Notes: generated from the letters alone by a model not told the origin. Counted from the stretch's first letter, positions 34,914 to 44,827 are shown. The stretch: 64,000 nt of DNA from JAGVPT01 sp964439265 (GCA_964439265.1 CAYTOA010000020.1:3906-67905), one strand, 5' to 3'. Numbers and translations: made by a program.

Positions 34914-37900
34914 CTACGGTTTCTTGAACGGCGGCACAGGTGGAAACGTGAACGGGTTCTCCGTCGCTTTTTTCAGGGCAACTTCGATCGCTTTTTCCAG
35001 CTGCGGATCCTTTCCCGACATCACGCTGCCGGGGTCGTTGTCCACCCGGATGTCCGGGTCGCCGCCGTGATTCTCAATAAGCCATTCGCCGGTCTGTCCG
35101 TAAAAACCGGTATTCGACTGTTCCACTTTTCCATTGTCGATCGTCGTTTGCGTATTCTGAATTCCTACAAGGCCGCCCCATGAGGTCACACCTACGATCG
35201 TTCCAAGCTTTCTCGCTTTGAAGCTTTCGAGAAAGGCTTCTCCATCGGAGCCGTTGTCCTCGTTCGATACGACAACATAATTTCCGACCGAGGTACTTCC
35301 AGGATAACGGAGCGGAATCATGCCGTGCAAGGCGCTCTGAGCCGTAACTTTTCTTTCGAGTTTATCGATCAGGAAATATTCGGTCCATCCTCCGCTGTTG
35401 CGTCGTACGTCGATGATGAGCGCATCTTTATAACGAAACGCGCGCCAGAATTTGTCGAATTCGCCAATCCCTCCAGCCCCCATCGCATTGATGTGCATGT
35501 AGCCGACTTTTCCGTTTGACTCTTTCGACACTTTGTTGATATTGTAGGCAAGCCAGCGGGCGTAGCGGAGATTATTGTCGTTGCGGATCGGTTCAACATC
35601 ATAGATCTTCGATCCCTGCATGCTCGGCTTGGAATTCACAGTAACGCTGACCTTTTGGCCGGAGCTCACCTGCAGAAATTTGTTGTAGTCTTCAGGAACC
35701 TTCAGCTCCGTCCCGTTGATCGCCAGCAAGTAGTATCCCTCATGTAAATCGAAATCGGGCCGTGAAAGGGGGGCTGTAATACTTGAATTATATTCCGTTG
35801 GGCCGTAGATCTTGTCAAATTTGTATAAGCCGGACTTCTTGTCCGCAACGAGGTCTGCGCCGAGCCAGCCCGTGAACAATACGGGCGACGGGGGCGAGAC
35901 AGACCCAGCATCTCCGCCGCTGATATATGTGTGGGAGACGGAGAGTTCGCCCACCATTTGCTGCATCACCCAGTTCAATTCTTCGCGTGAACTGAGGCCG
36001 GGGATATACGCCCGGTATTTTTCGCCGATTGCTTTCCAGTCGTGGCCGTACATGTTGGGATCGTAGAAGAAATCCCGGTACCACCTCCAGCAGTCGTTGA
36101 ATATTTGATTCCATTCCTGCACATAATCGACCGTATAGACCATTCCGCCGAGACTTGCTTTTTCACCGGCACTTTTTGAGGAGAATGCTTTGTCGAACGT
36201 CGTCACAAAGACCTCATTCTCCTTTTGGAGTATCAACTGTTCACCGTTCGAAGAGACGTCGAAATCGCTGATCTTGTCTCCGAGAATGGCGTCCTGTTTC
36301 GCGGTCATATCATACATCATCATCTGCCATTTCGATGTACCGTTCGGTTTGAAGATCTCTTCGTACTCGTCCTCTGTAAAGTGATCGACGGCGCACCATG
36401 CCACTTTGCCTTTTCCGGCTTTAAGATAGAAATAGTTTCCTGCCGGCACCGGAAGGGGGTACGTCCGCTTCCGGAGACCGTCCGTATCGATCTGCACAAT
36501 TCCCGGCTCTTTCTTCTTCGTATCGCTCTCGTTCGATTCGATAAACGGTGGTTTTTCGCCGTCCTTTAGTTGAACCGCCATCACCGTCTGGGGAGTGCGA
36601 ATGGTGTGATCATCTTCGTAAAAATCCATGAGGATGTCGAAATTCCTGCTTGATACGAAATACAGATAATCGCCGTTCTGGTCGAAACATGGATAGAGAT
36701 TGTCGAAGAAATCGTCTGTCACAGCGTATTTTTTCTCTTCCTCCACGTTGTACACGAAGATCTGGCTGTTCCGGTTGTACTGGACGAGACTATAGCAGAC
36801 CCATTTGCTGTCCGGCGACCAATTGTAATCGCTGACTTCCCAGTAAAATTCATCGTTCTTCAATTGGTTTGATTCATCGATCTTCGTGAGCTGCTTCGTG
36901 GCGACATCGAGAACGAAGATCGCGAAATCTTTATTCCCGAAGAGGATCTTCTTCCCGTCGGGAGACCATCTACAATGGTAGACCGTTCGGTCGAGCGTTG
37001 TCGTCAACTGGGTCCAGGCTCCCCCGCCGCTGCTTTGCGTGTAAAGTTGGTACTCGCCGGATTTGTCGGAGAAAAATGCCACGGTCTTGCCGTCCGGCGA
37101 GAACTGCGGATACCGTTCGCGTGTACCCGGAGAATTTGATAGGTTCTTCGTATCCCCTTTTTCCGCCGGCACGACGAAAAGATCACCGCGCGCTTCGACG
37201 ACAACTTTCTTTCCGTCGTTGGAGACGCCGACGCTGTGGACGTAGTCCTTCGGGTTCATCTGTTTTGGCCGCAACGTCCATCTGTCGGAAGGGCATTGGA
37301 TCGAGAGTTTTGTCACTGTCCCGGTCGCAATGTTGAGCAGGTGAAGAATCCCGTCATGGAGAAAAACGATTGTGTCTCCGTCTGTCGAGGGCATCATCAC
37401 GTCGACGTCGGCGAACGTTGTGATCTCATCGGCTTTCTTGGTGGATAGATTTTCCTTGTAGATATTGGAAACGCCGTTGGTGCGATCGGAGACAAAATAC
37501 ATTGCGTCGCCGATCCACATGGGGTAACAGTTTTTCCCGACATAGTCCGTGACGGGCGTGAAAACAGCGGTGGTAAAGTCGTACATCCAGAGATCGGGAT
37601 ACTGGCCGCCTTTATACCGCTTCCAATAATTTTCTTCACTTCCTCTTCTTTGGTACACCATTTTCTTTCCATCAGCCGAGAAACTGCAAAGACGCCCCCG
37701 GTCGATGGGGAAGCGTTCGGGTGCGGAACCGTTCTTGTTGACAAAATAGAGATTGGGGTCACGTCCGATATAGTTTTCCGCAAACGACCGATAAACGATC
37801 CGTTCTCCATCGGGCGTCCAACAAACCACTTGTGCGCCTCCGGGTTGATACGTCAGCCGAACGGGCTCACCCCCCTCTGATGGAATGATGTATACGTTCG

Positions 37901-38159
37901 ACGATCCGTCGTAGCTTCCGGTGAATGCAATCCACTTTCCGTCGGGGGAGAATTTCGCGCTATACTCCGTCCCCGGGGCGTTGGTGATACGGCGGGCGAC
38001 TCCGCCGCCGGTCGTCGCCAGCCAGAGATCTCCTTCATACGTGAAAACGATCTTATCTTTGTTGATGTCTGGATACCGCATGAAACGAGCTTCGTTCCCA
38101 GCGTTCAATCCCTCGGAGAGAATTAAAAGAAACGTCAATGAAATCAGAAGTTGTTTCAT
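34914..38159 (-). CDS. Tricorn-like S41 family peptidase
   Basis: 1081 residues. A signal peptide (about 1-20) is followed by two WD40/PD40-type beta-propeller regions (about 25-640, many SPDGK repeats), a linker helix domain, a PDZ domain (about 770-860) and an S41 catalytic core with the nucleophile in NEDNGSDGEAF (Ser971) and RNSGGWTEY nearby. Archaeal tricorn degrades oligopeptides released by the proteasome; exported bacterial relatives probably process peptides in the periplasm. The start ATG has a GAGGA site. Together with the M1 and S8 enzymes it points to a peptide-scavenging lifestyle. Confidence 0.92.
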   Translation of the reverse strand: MKQLLISLTFLLILSEGLNAGNEARFMRYPDINKDKIVFTYEGDLWLATTGGGVARRITNAPGTEYSAKFSPDGKWIAFTGSYDGSSNVYIIPSEGGEPVRLTYQPGGAQVVCWTPDGERIVYRSFAENYIGRDPNLYFVNKNGSAPERFPIDRGRLCSFSADGKKMVYQRRGSEENYWKRYKGGQYPDLWMYDFTTAVFTPVTDYVGKNCYPMWIGDAMYFVSDRTNGVSNIYKENLSTKKADEITTFADVDVMMPSTDGDTIVFLHDGILHLLNIATGTVTKLSIQCPSDRWTLRPKQMNPKDYVHSVGVSNDGKKVVVEARGDLFVVPAEKGDTKNLSNSPGTRERYPQFSPDGKTVAFFSDKSGEYQLYTQSSGGGAWTQLTTTLDRTVYHCRWSPDGKKILFGNKDFAIFVLDVATKQLTKIDESNQLKNDEFYWEVSDYNWSPDSKWVCYSLVQYNRNSQIFVYNVEEEKKYAVTDDFFDNLYPCFDQNGDYLYFVSSRNFDILMDFYEDDHTIRTPQTVMAVQLKDGEKPPFIESNESDTKKKEPGIVQIDTDGLRKRTYPLPVPAGNYFYLKAGKGKVAWCAVDHFTEDEYEEIFKPNGTSKWQMMMYDMTAKQDAILGDKISDFDVSSNGEQLILQKENEVFVTTFDKAFSSKSAGEKASLGGMVYTVDYVQEWNQIFNDCWRWYRDFFYDPNMYGHDWKAIGEKYRAYIPGLSSREELNWVMQQMVGELSVSHTYISGGDAGSVSPPSPVLFTGWLGADLVADKKSGLYKFDKIYGPTEYNSSITAPLSRPDFDLHEGYYLLAINGTELKVPEDYNKFLQVSSGQKVSVTVNSKPSMQGSKIYDVEPIRNDNNLRYARWLAYNINKVSKESNGKVGYMHINAMGAGGIGEFDKFWRAFRYKDALIIDVRRNSGGWTEYFLIDKLERKVTAQSALHGMIPLRYPGSTSVGNYVVVSNEDNGSDGEAFLESFKARKLGTIVGVTSWGGLVGIQNTQTTIDNGKVEQSNTGFYGQTGEWLIENHGGDPDIRVDNDPGSVMSGKDPQLEKAIEVALKKATENPFTFPPVPPFKKP

Positions 38160-38650
38160 ACAAATCCTCTTAATTGATATTCAAATCAATGATTTTGAAA
38201 TTTTTTCAAATACCCTCAAATCAGCCAAAAAATGCCCCCTCTCTAAGTTGATCTGTTACATAGCGAATAAATTCGACAATTTCAAGGTACCGAAAGTCGC
38301 GTGCGTGTCACAGACAAGTTTGGAATATAGCATAACTGTCGTAGCATCACTCGGAATTGACGCACTACGTTCAGAAAACCCACGTTATGCGATCCTTGGA
38401 TGCGTTTGCAAGTTCATGAAATAGTCAACCCTTCCTTCGAATGTTGCTTTCGTTATAATTGAAAGAGTTGGAATTATGTTCGAAAGAATCGCGTTATAAA
38501 CAGTTGAATAGGGGAACAGGATAAATACTCCGACATTCATTGAAGTCCGCGAGCGATATTCTGCAGCGTTGCCGGAGTTTGAAAGTAAATCCGTTGCATA
38601 AGTCCCTAACGATTTAGTTTCCACATACTCTCGCATAAATTTTTGGAACA
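38160..38650. other. Divergent intergenic region
   Basis: 491 nt between the S41 peptidase (minus) and the nucleotidyltransferase operon (plus), AT-rich in its first 200 nt. A candidate plus-strand promoter is TTG (38594-38596) with TAGTTTCC (38615-38622), 18 nt apart. No gene is convincing. Confidence 0.45.
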
Positions 38651-39574
38651 ATGGAACAGACGCTGACACTTCTGCAGCAGGACGTCTTACGCACGTTTGC
38701 GTACTTTGACGTTTTCCTGTACCCGCTTTCAAAACATCAGGTCTATGCTTTCCTTCCGCGCAATTCCGTTACGCTACAGCATGTGGAAGATGCTCTCCAT
38801 CGTCTTGTCGATTTCGGCTTCTTGAAGTCTGAAAACGACTACTACTTCCTGGCAGACCGTACGGCAGCGATCGTGGAAAGCCGGATTGAAAATGAAGAGC
38901 GCGCCGCAAGAATGCTGAAAAAAGCCCGCTGGGTATCGCTGTTCCTGAAACAAATTCCGTTTGTCAGAGCCGTTTTTATCACAGGGTCATTGTCCAAGAA
39001 CGTTGCAACCCGATCGAGCGACATCGATTTTATGATCGTAACGGCGCCGAACAGGTTATGGATTCCTAAATTGATATTGACTGCCGTAAGGAGGATATTC
39101 CTTTTCAACACGATCAAATATTTCTGCGTTAACCTCTTTGTCAGTGAAAACGGGCTGCTATTCTCCGAGAGAAATTTTTTTAATGCCGTCGAGATTGCAA
39201 CGACACAGGTTCTCTGGAATGAAACGGCGTATTACAGGTTCCAATCGGTAAATTCCTGGACGAAATGGTACCTCCCAAACGGAGGGAATGCCCGCGTTCC
39301 GGTCGAGTCGATAGCAAGAACTCCCTCGCCGTTCCAAAGGGCAGCAGAATTCATTCTGAATCTCTTCCCTCTTACCTCTATCGATGCGTATCTCATGAAC
39401 ATCGCGCGAAGCTACTGGAAGAAAAGGAACGCGCACCTCGACGAGAAGAAATTCAACTCTCTCTTTCAATGCACACCGCATATTTCATCCGTATGGTATG
39501 ACGATCACCAGACAAGGATTCTGAATACCTATCAACAACGGCTCGCACAATTCGGAGTAGAGCAGCTAGAATGA
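38651..39574 (+). CDS. Nucleotidyltransferase-fold protein with N-terminal winged-helix-like region
   Basis: 307 residues. Residues about 8-70 look like a winged helix (LRTFAYFDVFLYPLSKHQVY ... LVDFGFLKSENDYYFL). A minimal nucleotidyltransferase core follows with FITGSLSKN (Gly112-Ser113) and the metal-binding pair Asp124-x-Asp126 in SSDIDFMIV. The C-terminal half is helical and unrecognised. The substrate is unknown; members of this superfamily transfer nucleotides to small molecules, proteins or RNA. Its stop overlaps the radical SAM start (ATGA), tying it to that enzyme. It is not an aminoglycoside-type or MNT/HEPN pair by any visible feature. Confidence 0.72.
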   Translation: MEQTLTLLQQDVLRTFAYFDVFLYPLSKHQVYAFLPRNSVTLQHVEDALHRLVDFGFLKSENDYYFLADRTAAIVESRIENEERAARMLKKARWVSLFLKQIPFVRAVFITGSLSKNVATRSSDIDFMIVTAPNRLWIPKLILTAVRRIFLFNTIKYFCVNLFVSENGLLFSERNFFNAVEIATTQVLWNETAYYRFQSVNSWTKWYLPNGGNARVPVESIARTPSPFQRAAEFILNLFPLTSIDAYLMNIARSYWKKRNAHLDEKKFNSLFQCTPHISSVWYDDHQTRILNTYQQRLAQFGVEQLE

Positions 39575-41034
39575 CCGACATCCTCCTCACGCATTCATAT
39601 TTTATTCGTTTCGATCCGAAACAGGCAAAAGCGATGATGCCGTACCCGCCGCTGGGGACGCTGTACGCAGCAAGCTACCTGGACAAGCTCCGCTTCTCCG
39701 TAGCGTTATTCGACACCATGCTCGCCAAATCGGAAGAGGAGCTCCGAAGCGTGCTTCAGCAGCACCGCCCCGCCGTTGTCGCCATCTATGACGACGATTT
39801 TAATTATCTCAACAAGATGTGCCTGAGCAGGATGAGGGAAGCCGCCTTTACGATGGCGCATATCGCAAAAGAGTTCGGCTGTTTTGTTGTCGTTCACGGT
39901 TCCGATGCAACCGACCACGCCGGAGAATACCTTGATCATTCGGCGGATGCCGTCATCATCGGCGAAGGCGAGGAAACGCTCGCTGAGGTGTGCCGGCATC
40001 TCATTCGGAATCATTCGTCAGACCTGAAATCGATTTCCGGCGTTGCCTTCCTGGAGAATGGTGCGGTAGTGCGCACACCCCGCCGTCAGCTTCTAAAAAA
40101 CCTGGATGAACTCCCTTTGCCGGCATGGCACTTACTCGATGCATCCTCATACGAAAACGCGTGGAGAAAACGCCACGGATATTTTTCCATCAATATCGTG
40201 ACCACCCGCGGATGTCCGTACCATTGCAACTGGTGCGCCAAGCCGATCTACGGTCAGGTCTACAATTCCCGCTCGCCTGAAAACGTTGTACAGGAAATCA
40301 AATTGCTTCAGCAGACCTTGAAACCCGACCACATCTGGTTTGCGGACGATATTTTTGGATTGAAGCCGGGCTGGGTCGAACAATTCGCAGACCTGATGGA
40401 GCGTGAAAAGATCACGATCCGATTCAAGATCCAATCACGCGCAGACCTGCTTCAGCAGAAGGATACGGTCGAAGCGCTTGCACGCGCTGGGTGCACTGAG
40501 GTCTGGATAGGTGCGGAATCCGGGTCTCAAAAGATCCTGGATTCGATGGAGAAAGGAACGACCATCGCTCAAATTTACAAAGCACGCGCGCTGCTGAAAA
40601 AATCCGGCATGCGCACGTCGTTGTTCCTGCAGTTCGGTTATCCCGGCGAAAACAAGGACGATATCGATGCAACGCTGCGCATGGTGAAAGAGCTTCTGCC
40701 CGACGACCTCGGCATCTCGATATCCTACCCTCTGCCGGGAACAAAATTTTATGAAAAGGTAAAGGCGGAACTTCGGGAGAAAAAGAATTGGGTGGATTCG
40801 GACGACCTTTCGCTGATGTTTCGCGGAACATACTCGGCGGCGTACTACAGAAAACTCCACCGCTACGTGCATAAACTCTTCCGGTTCAGGAAGGCCCTCA
40901 AACTTCTCCCCGAAATGAGTGCATGGAAAACTTTGTCCGACCGCGCAAAGATGAGAGCGCTGCTCTCGATCTTTTATTTCGCTCCTGCGGCACTTCTGGA
41001 CAGATGTCAACTCTATTACCTCGCGCGCGAATGA
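39571..41034 (+). CDS. B12-binding-domain radical SAM protein
   Basis: 487 residues. An N-terminal cobalamin-binding-like Rossmann domain (about 1-150, with YPPLGTLYAASYL and VIIGEGEETL) precedes a radical SAM core with Cys215, Cys219 and Cys222 (TRGCPYHCNWC). WIGAESGSQKIL (about 312-323) and FLQFGYPGE complete the SAM site. The classic DxHxxG cobalamin-ligand motif is not evident, so B12 may bind base-off without His or not at all. The architecture is that of methylases and ring-forming enzymes in lipid and natural-product pathways. It is coupled by ATGA overlaps to the genes on both sides. Confidence 0.85.
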   Translation: MTDILLTHSYFIRFDPKQAKAMMPYPPLGTLYAASYLDKLRFSVALFDTMLAKSEEELRSVLQQHRPAVVAIYDDDFNYLNKMCLSRMREAAFTMAHIAKEFGCFVVVHGSDATDHAGEYLDHSADAVIIGEGEETLAEVCRHLIRNHSSDLKSISGVAFLENGAVVRTPRRQLLKNLDELPLPAWHLLDASSYENAWRKRHGYFSINIVTTRGCPYHCNWCAKPIYGQVYNSRSPENVVQEIKLLQQTLKPDHIWFADDIFGLKPGWVEQFADLMEREKITIRFKIQSRADLLQQKDTVEALARAGCTEVWIGAESGSQKILDSMEKGTTIAQIYKARALLKKSGMRTSLFLQFGYPGENKDDIDATLRMVKELLPDDLGISISYPLPGTKFYEKVKAELREKKNWVDSDDLSLMFRGTYSAAYYRKLHRYVHKLFRFRKALKLLPEMSAWKTLSDRAKMRALLSIFYFAPAALLDRCQLYYLARE

Positions 41035-41858
41035 TGACAATGACCGGCATCGAGTCCTCTCTTAATGTGGAAGAAGCGCGGCGTGCATTTTCCGCCCAGG
41101 CTCCTCATTTCGATTCCTACGAGAAGAATAACGTTATCCTCCAGTGGATGCGCCGCCAGGTGCACAAACATGTCGAAGAATACCTTCCCGCCGGTGGTTC
41201 GATCTTCGAAATAAACGCGGGAACGGGCATCGACGCCGTGTATTTTGCGCGCAAGGGACATCCTGTCTTCGCGATCGACAATGCAGATGGGATGCTGCGC
41301 GAGATGGAGCAGAAGATTCACACATTGCATCTGGAAGACAGGATTCGTTTTGAATGCTGTTCATTTACAGATATAGACAGGCTTCCGGAACATCAATATG
41401 ATCATGTCTTTTCAAATTTCGGCGGATTGAACTGCATTGGGGACCTCTGCTCGGTGACCGACAAACTCCCGCGCTTTCTAAAATCAGGATCGATGGTAAC
41501 TTTTGTGATCATGCCTCATATTTGTCCCTGGGAGATGCTTCACTTCCTTACGGGAAATTCGGCGCTGGCATTCAGAAGGCTCTCAAAAGAGGGGACTGCG
41601 GCTCATATTGAAGGTCATCACTTTCTTACGTACTATCATTCACCGCGGAAGGTTACCGAGAGTTTTGATCAGAGATTCAGGCTTGTCAAGCTGCGCGGGC
41701 TTGCAGCTCTTTCGCCGCCGCCGTATATGGCGGAATTTGCGGAACATCACCCCAGGTTTTACGGTGTATTAACGGGTCTGGACGAACGGCTTTCCACTCT
41801 TCCCCCCTTTAACCGATGGGCGGATCACGTTGTCATCACGCTGCAATATTTCGCGTGA
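41031..41858 (+). CDS. SAM-dependent methyltransferase
   Basis: 275 residues from the ATG at 41031, which overlaps the radical SAM stop; a longer in-frame reading would overlap that gene by over 100 nt. Motif I is IFEINAGTGIDA (Asn where Gly is commoner), the acidic residue lies in FAIDNADGML, and HVFSNFGGLNCI occupies the post-II position. The family is Methyltransf_25-like. As third gene of a tightly coupled operon it should act on the same product as the radical SAM enzyme. Confidence 0.85.
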   Translation: MMTMTGIESSLNVEEARRAFSAQAPHFDSYEKNNVILQWMRRQVHKHVEEYLPAGGSIFEINAGTGIDAVYFARKGHPVFAIDNADGMLREMEQKIHTLHLEDRIRFECCSFTDIDRLPEHQYDHVFSNFGGLNCIGDLCSVTDKLPRFLKSGSMVTFVIMPHICPWEMLHFLTGNSALAFRRLSKEGTAAHIEGHHFLTYYHSPRKVTESFDQRFRLVKLRGLAALSPPPYMAEFAEHHPRFYGVLTGLDERLSTLPPFNRWADHVVITLQYFA

Positions 41859-41923
41859 CGATAGGGACAAGGCCGGCATTCCATATCCCCCTCCCGTGAG
41901 AATATTTCGAAAAGGCTTTATCT

Positions 41924-42490
41924 ATGTTCCCAGCAACGGCGCTTGTTGTTTTCATCCTGGCCTTGAGCGGTGCTGCGTTCTGGATTTTTCATACCAGAAC
42001 CCATCGCGTGAAAAGCGAGGCAGTTCTAACCGAAAAGCAATATACCCGGTTGTTGGAATTGGCGGAACACTCTCTAGAATCATCCGACGTACCCGTCGGG
42101 GCGATCCTTTTGTATGAGGGAATGATCGTGGGGGAAGGTTACAATACGGTTTTACGAAACGCGAAGGCGGGGGAACATGCGGAAGTGAATGCCATCTCGA
42201 ACGCCATCGCCGTTATGGGGATTGAAAAGTTTTCTTCGCTCGACCGCAGTTCATTGATTCTCGTGTCGACATTCGAGCCGTGCCTCATGTGCGCCGGCGC
42301 GTTTATCAACTACAACGTTCAAATTGTTTATTTCATGAAGGAAAAGGATCTGGCATATATTGGGAAAGAGGAGGCGCTTTTTTTCCGCTACCTGCTTCGG
42401 CGAAGACAAGTCAGGAATAGGGATGAACAAACTTCGCTTTTTCAAAAACACCCGGATTATCACGACCGGAGAAGAAATACCCATCAGTGA
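41924..42490 (+). CDS. Membrane-anchored CMP/dCMP-type deaminase
   Basis: 188 residues. A single hydrophobic helix (about 4-22) at the N-terminus is followed by a cytidine-deaminase-fold domain with the zinc ligand and proton shuttle in GEHAEVNAI (His85, Glu87) and PCLMCAGA (Cys120, Cys123). The catalytic part is closest in pattern to guanine deaminase/TadA-like enzymes. The anchor is unusual for this family. The 3' end overlaps the convergent glycosyltransferase gene by 7 nt. Whether it belongs to the operon 65 nt upstream is uncertain. Confidence 0.8.
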   Translation: MFPATALVVFILALSGAAFWIFHTRTHRVKSEAVLTEKQYTRLLELAEHSLESSDVPVGAILLYEGMIVGEGYNTVLRNAKAGEHAEVNAISNAIAVMGIEKFSSLDRSSLILVSTFEPCLMCAGAFINYNVQIVYFMKEKDLAYIGKEEALFFRYLLRRRQVRNRDEQTSLFQKHPDYHDRRRNTHQ

Positions 42491-43608
42491 TGTTCATCCG
42501 ACAATTCTTCGTACAATTTCTTATACTCCGACCACGTCCACTCAGCAGAATGAGATTCCGCGAAGTCGCGATTCGACAGTTGCAACTCGCGAATAACATC
42601 CGGCTGATTAATAACCTTTTCGATTTTTTCCGCCAACCCCTCGGCGTCACCCGGCGGCACAACAACGCGTTCATCCCCCGCATCTGCAAGCAGGCCAACG
42701 CTGGTACCAAAAACGACCACACCCGATGCAAACGCCTCCATGACAACGACCCCTTCTCCCTCAAACAACGACGTTAACAGTAAAAGATCTGTTTCCCGCA
42801 AAATGGATGGGATTGAGTCGTACGCAACTTTTCCATTCCACTGTAATTTATCATTTACGCCAAGCGCACGGGCATATTGCTCGATCCGGCCGTTCAGTGC
42901 GTCCTGACCTGTAACGGTGAGGCTGCAGTTAACTTTCCGGACAAGGATTGCGAACGCTTTTACGAGTGTATGCGGGTCTTTCACCGTATTGAGATTACCG
43001 ATGAAGCCAAGCCTGAGCGGACTGGAAATGGAATTGGGGCGGAAGACGAATTTTGAAATGTCCACTCCAAATGGAACGACCGAAAGGTGTTTCGACGGAA
43101 CTCTGTTTGCCTCCATCGTACGCTGCTGGAAATTCGTCAGCACGACGGTGCGGTCAGCTTCGCCGATGCACCAACGGATGATTGTTTTGTAAATGGGGTT
43201 CCGCATGCTGCCATATCCAATTGCAGGAAGAAATACAGTATCTCCCCCCGGCAAAGTAACCATACTTGGCACCCGCATCAACTTTCCCGCCAGCACCGCG
43301 ACGAACCCTTGACAGATGACCCAGAACCCGTGGATGACCACAAAGTTTTTTTCTGCGTGGTCTTTCCGTATGCGCCAAAGAAAATAGACTGCTTTAAGAA
43401 ATGTACTCCGGCCGACGATCGCAGGGGAAAAAGATATTGAACAGTAATTCGAGACCAGCGACGGGTGAAGCGCTGCGCGTGAAAAGGAGTACACGCACAC
43501 GTCGTACGTTCCGGCAATGCGTGAAATCAAATCGACCAGAGAAGGGATGTTATCGTCTTTACCGATGCCCCCCGGAACGAGTATCGCTATGCGCGGCTTA
43601 TTCTCCAC
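42484..43608 (-). CDS. Glycosyltransferase family 4
   Basis: 374 residues, GT-B fold. The acceptor domain opens with RIAILVPGGIGKDDN, and the donor domain has LGFIGNLNTVKDP (about 208) and the E-x7-E motif EGEGVVVMEAFASG near 287. The start is GTG and overlaps the preceding glycosyltransferase gene by 11 nt, so the two are translated as a unit. A role in lipopolysaccharide or exopolysaccharide assembly is likely from that pairing. Confidence 0.88.
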   Translation of the reverse strand: MENKPRIAILVPGGIGKDDNIPSLVDLISRIAGTYDVCVYSFSRAALHPSLVSNYCSISFSPAIVGRSTFLKAVYFLWRIRKDHAEKNFVVIHGFWVICQGFVAVLAGKLMRVPSMVTLPGGDTVFLPAIGYGSMRNPIYKTIIRWCIGEADRTVVLTNFQQRTMEANRVPSKHLSVVPFGVDISKFVFRPNSISSPLRLGFIGNLNTVKDPHTLVKAFAILVRKVNCSLTVTGQDALNGRIEQYARALGVNDKLQWNGKVAYDSIPSILRETDLLLLTSLFEGEGVVVMEAFASGVVVFGTSVGLLADAGDERVVVPPGDAEGLAEKIEKVINQPDVIRELQLSNRDFAESHSAEWTWSEYKKLYEELSDEHH

Positions 43609-44677
43609 TTTGCTTCTTTCTCTCTAAGAGCACTTTTGCCGTTTCAACAATAAATTCTGCGCTGTACCGGGAGAGACATCTCACATCTCCGAAACGGCAC
43701 GTTGGTTGAAGACATTCGCCGCATTCCAAGTCCGATGAGTTTAGGCATACTGACCATTGGCCGAGCGGCCTCGACCATACACTTTTCGTCGACCCGAACA
43801 GCGCAACAACCGGAACTCCGGCAACCCATGCCATATGCATAAGGCCTGAATCTTCCGAGACGACAAGTCCCGCATATTGAAGGATGACGAACGCTTCGAA
43901 AGTTGACGTCTTCCCCACGAGATTGATGATTCTGTTCCCCAATTTTTCTTTCAAGCACGCAGCCTTATCCCGGATCACATCTGTTCCGAGAATTAAGAAC
44001 TGTGCCTTCGCGTCCACGCTGGCGATCCATGTGTTCGCAAAACCGAGGAAGTGATCGAGGGGCCAGGACCTGGTTACAAAGCTCCCTGCCGGGTTCAGGA
44101 CAACTAGTTTGCCGCTGTCACGATAGCCAGCTTCTCTCAGGATGCTCAATGGGCGGGGATCTTCACTGAGATCGAGACGCGGAAGCGATTGCGGGAGTGG
44201 CCGGGCACTCAGGTTATCGATCGTTCTTCTAGTTCGATCGCCGGCGGAGTTTAAAGAAAAACGGTCAAACTCAGAAAAACTCTTGGGGCGCAGAAGACGC
44301 CGAAGAAGCCGGCTCAGCGAATTCCGCTGGAGGTCGATGACCACGTCGAAATGTTCCTTCCGGAGCCGCGGTACGAGACGCATCGCATTACCAAATTGCC
44401 GCGCTCGGTTTCTCCCTCCGCCGATCGTGTGAACGGCAGTGAACATCGTCATCCTGCATGGAAGTTCACTAAACTCTTCTCTCGTAAGAAAGTGGAATTC
44501 GGTCGAAGGCCAGACCGCACGGAGCGCCTGCAGGTACGGAAATGTAATGACCGTGTCCCCTAATGCCTGGAATCGGATGGCGAGAACTTTTTGGGGATCG
44601 GCGGCACCGCTCCACGGAACGGCGTGAATTGATTCCTTCTTTTCACTGGTTGTCGGTCGCGGGGTCATGTAAGTCAT
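43598..44677 (-). CDS. Glycosyltransferase family 9 (heptosyltransferase-like)
   Basis: 359 residues of the ADP-heptose:LPS heptosyltransferase family. The N-terminus has VLAIRFQALGDTVITFPYL, the typical (R/K)xxxLGDxxxxxP motif, and the C-terminal donor site has VSEDSGLMHMAWVAGVPVVALFGST. It probably adds a heptose or similar sugar to the lipopolysaccharide core on the inner face of the membrane. It overlaps the following GT4 gene. Confidence 0.9.
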   Translation of the reverse strand: MTYMTPRPTTSEKKESIHAVPWSGAADPQKVLAIRFQALGDTVITFPYLQALRAVWPSTEFHFLTREEFSELPCRMTMFTAVHTIGGGRNRARQFGNAMRLVPRLRKEHFDVVIDLQRNSLSRLLRRLLRPKSFSEFDRFSLNSAGDRTRRTIDNLSARPLPQSLPRLDLSEDPRPLSILREAGYRDSGKLVVLNPAGSFVTRSWPLDHFLGFANTWIASVDAKAQFLILGTDVIRDKAACLKEKLGNRIINLVGKTSTFEAFVILQYAGLVVSEDSGLMHMAWVAGVPVVALFGSTKSVWSRPLGQWSVCLNSSDLECGECLQPTCRFGDVRCLSRYSAEFIVETAKVLLERKKQSGE

Positions 44678-44827
44678 GGGGAATATGTATCGGTATTTCT
44701 TGTCTGGTTATGCCGAGTTGTCTCCGGTGCCCTGAGAAATGCCCGACACTTCCGTACAACAAAAATGCGATACATTAAATTCTCGTATCGCATTTCAGAA
44801 GAAAAAAAATTATTACTTTCGAAAACC

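Noticed and set aside
38385..38732. 115-codon minus-strand frame
   Set aside because: It overlaps the start of the nucleotidyltransferase gene and has no ribosome binding site or recognisable features.
38651..39574. MNT/HEPN-type toxin-antitoxin reading of the nucleotidyltransferase
   Set aside because: The protein is over twice the usual size, has a winged-helix-like N-terminus and lacks a HEPN partner gene.
40923..41030. Upstream extension of the methyltransferase frame
   Set aside because: It overlaps the radical SAM gene and adds non-homologous sequence; the ATGA at 41031 is a better start.
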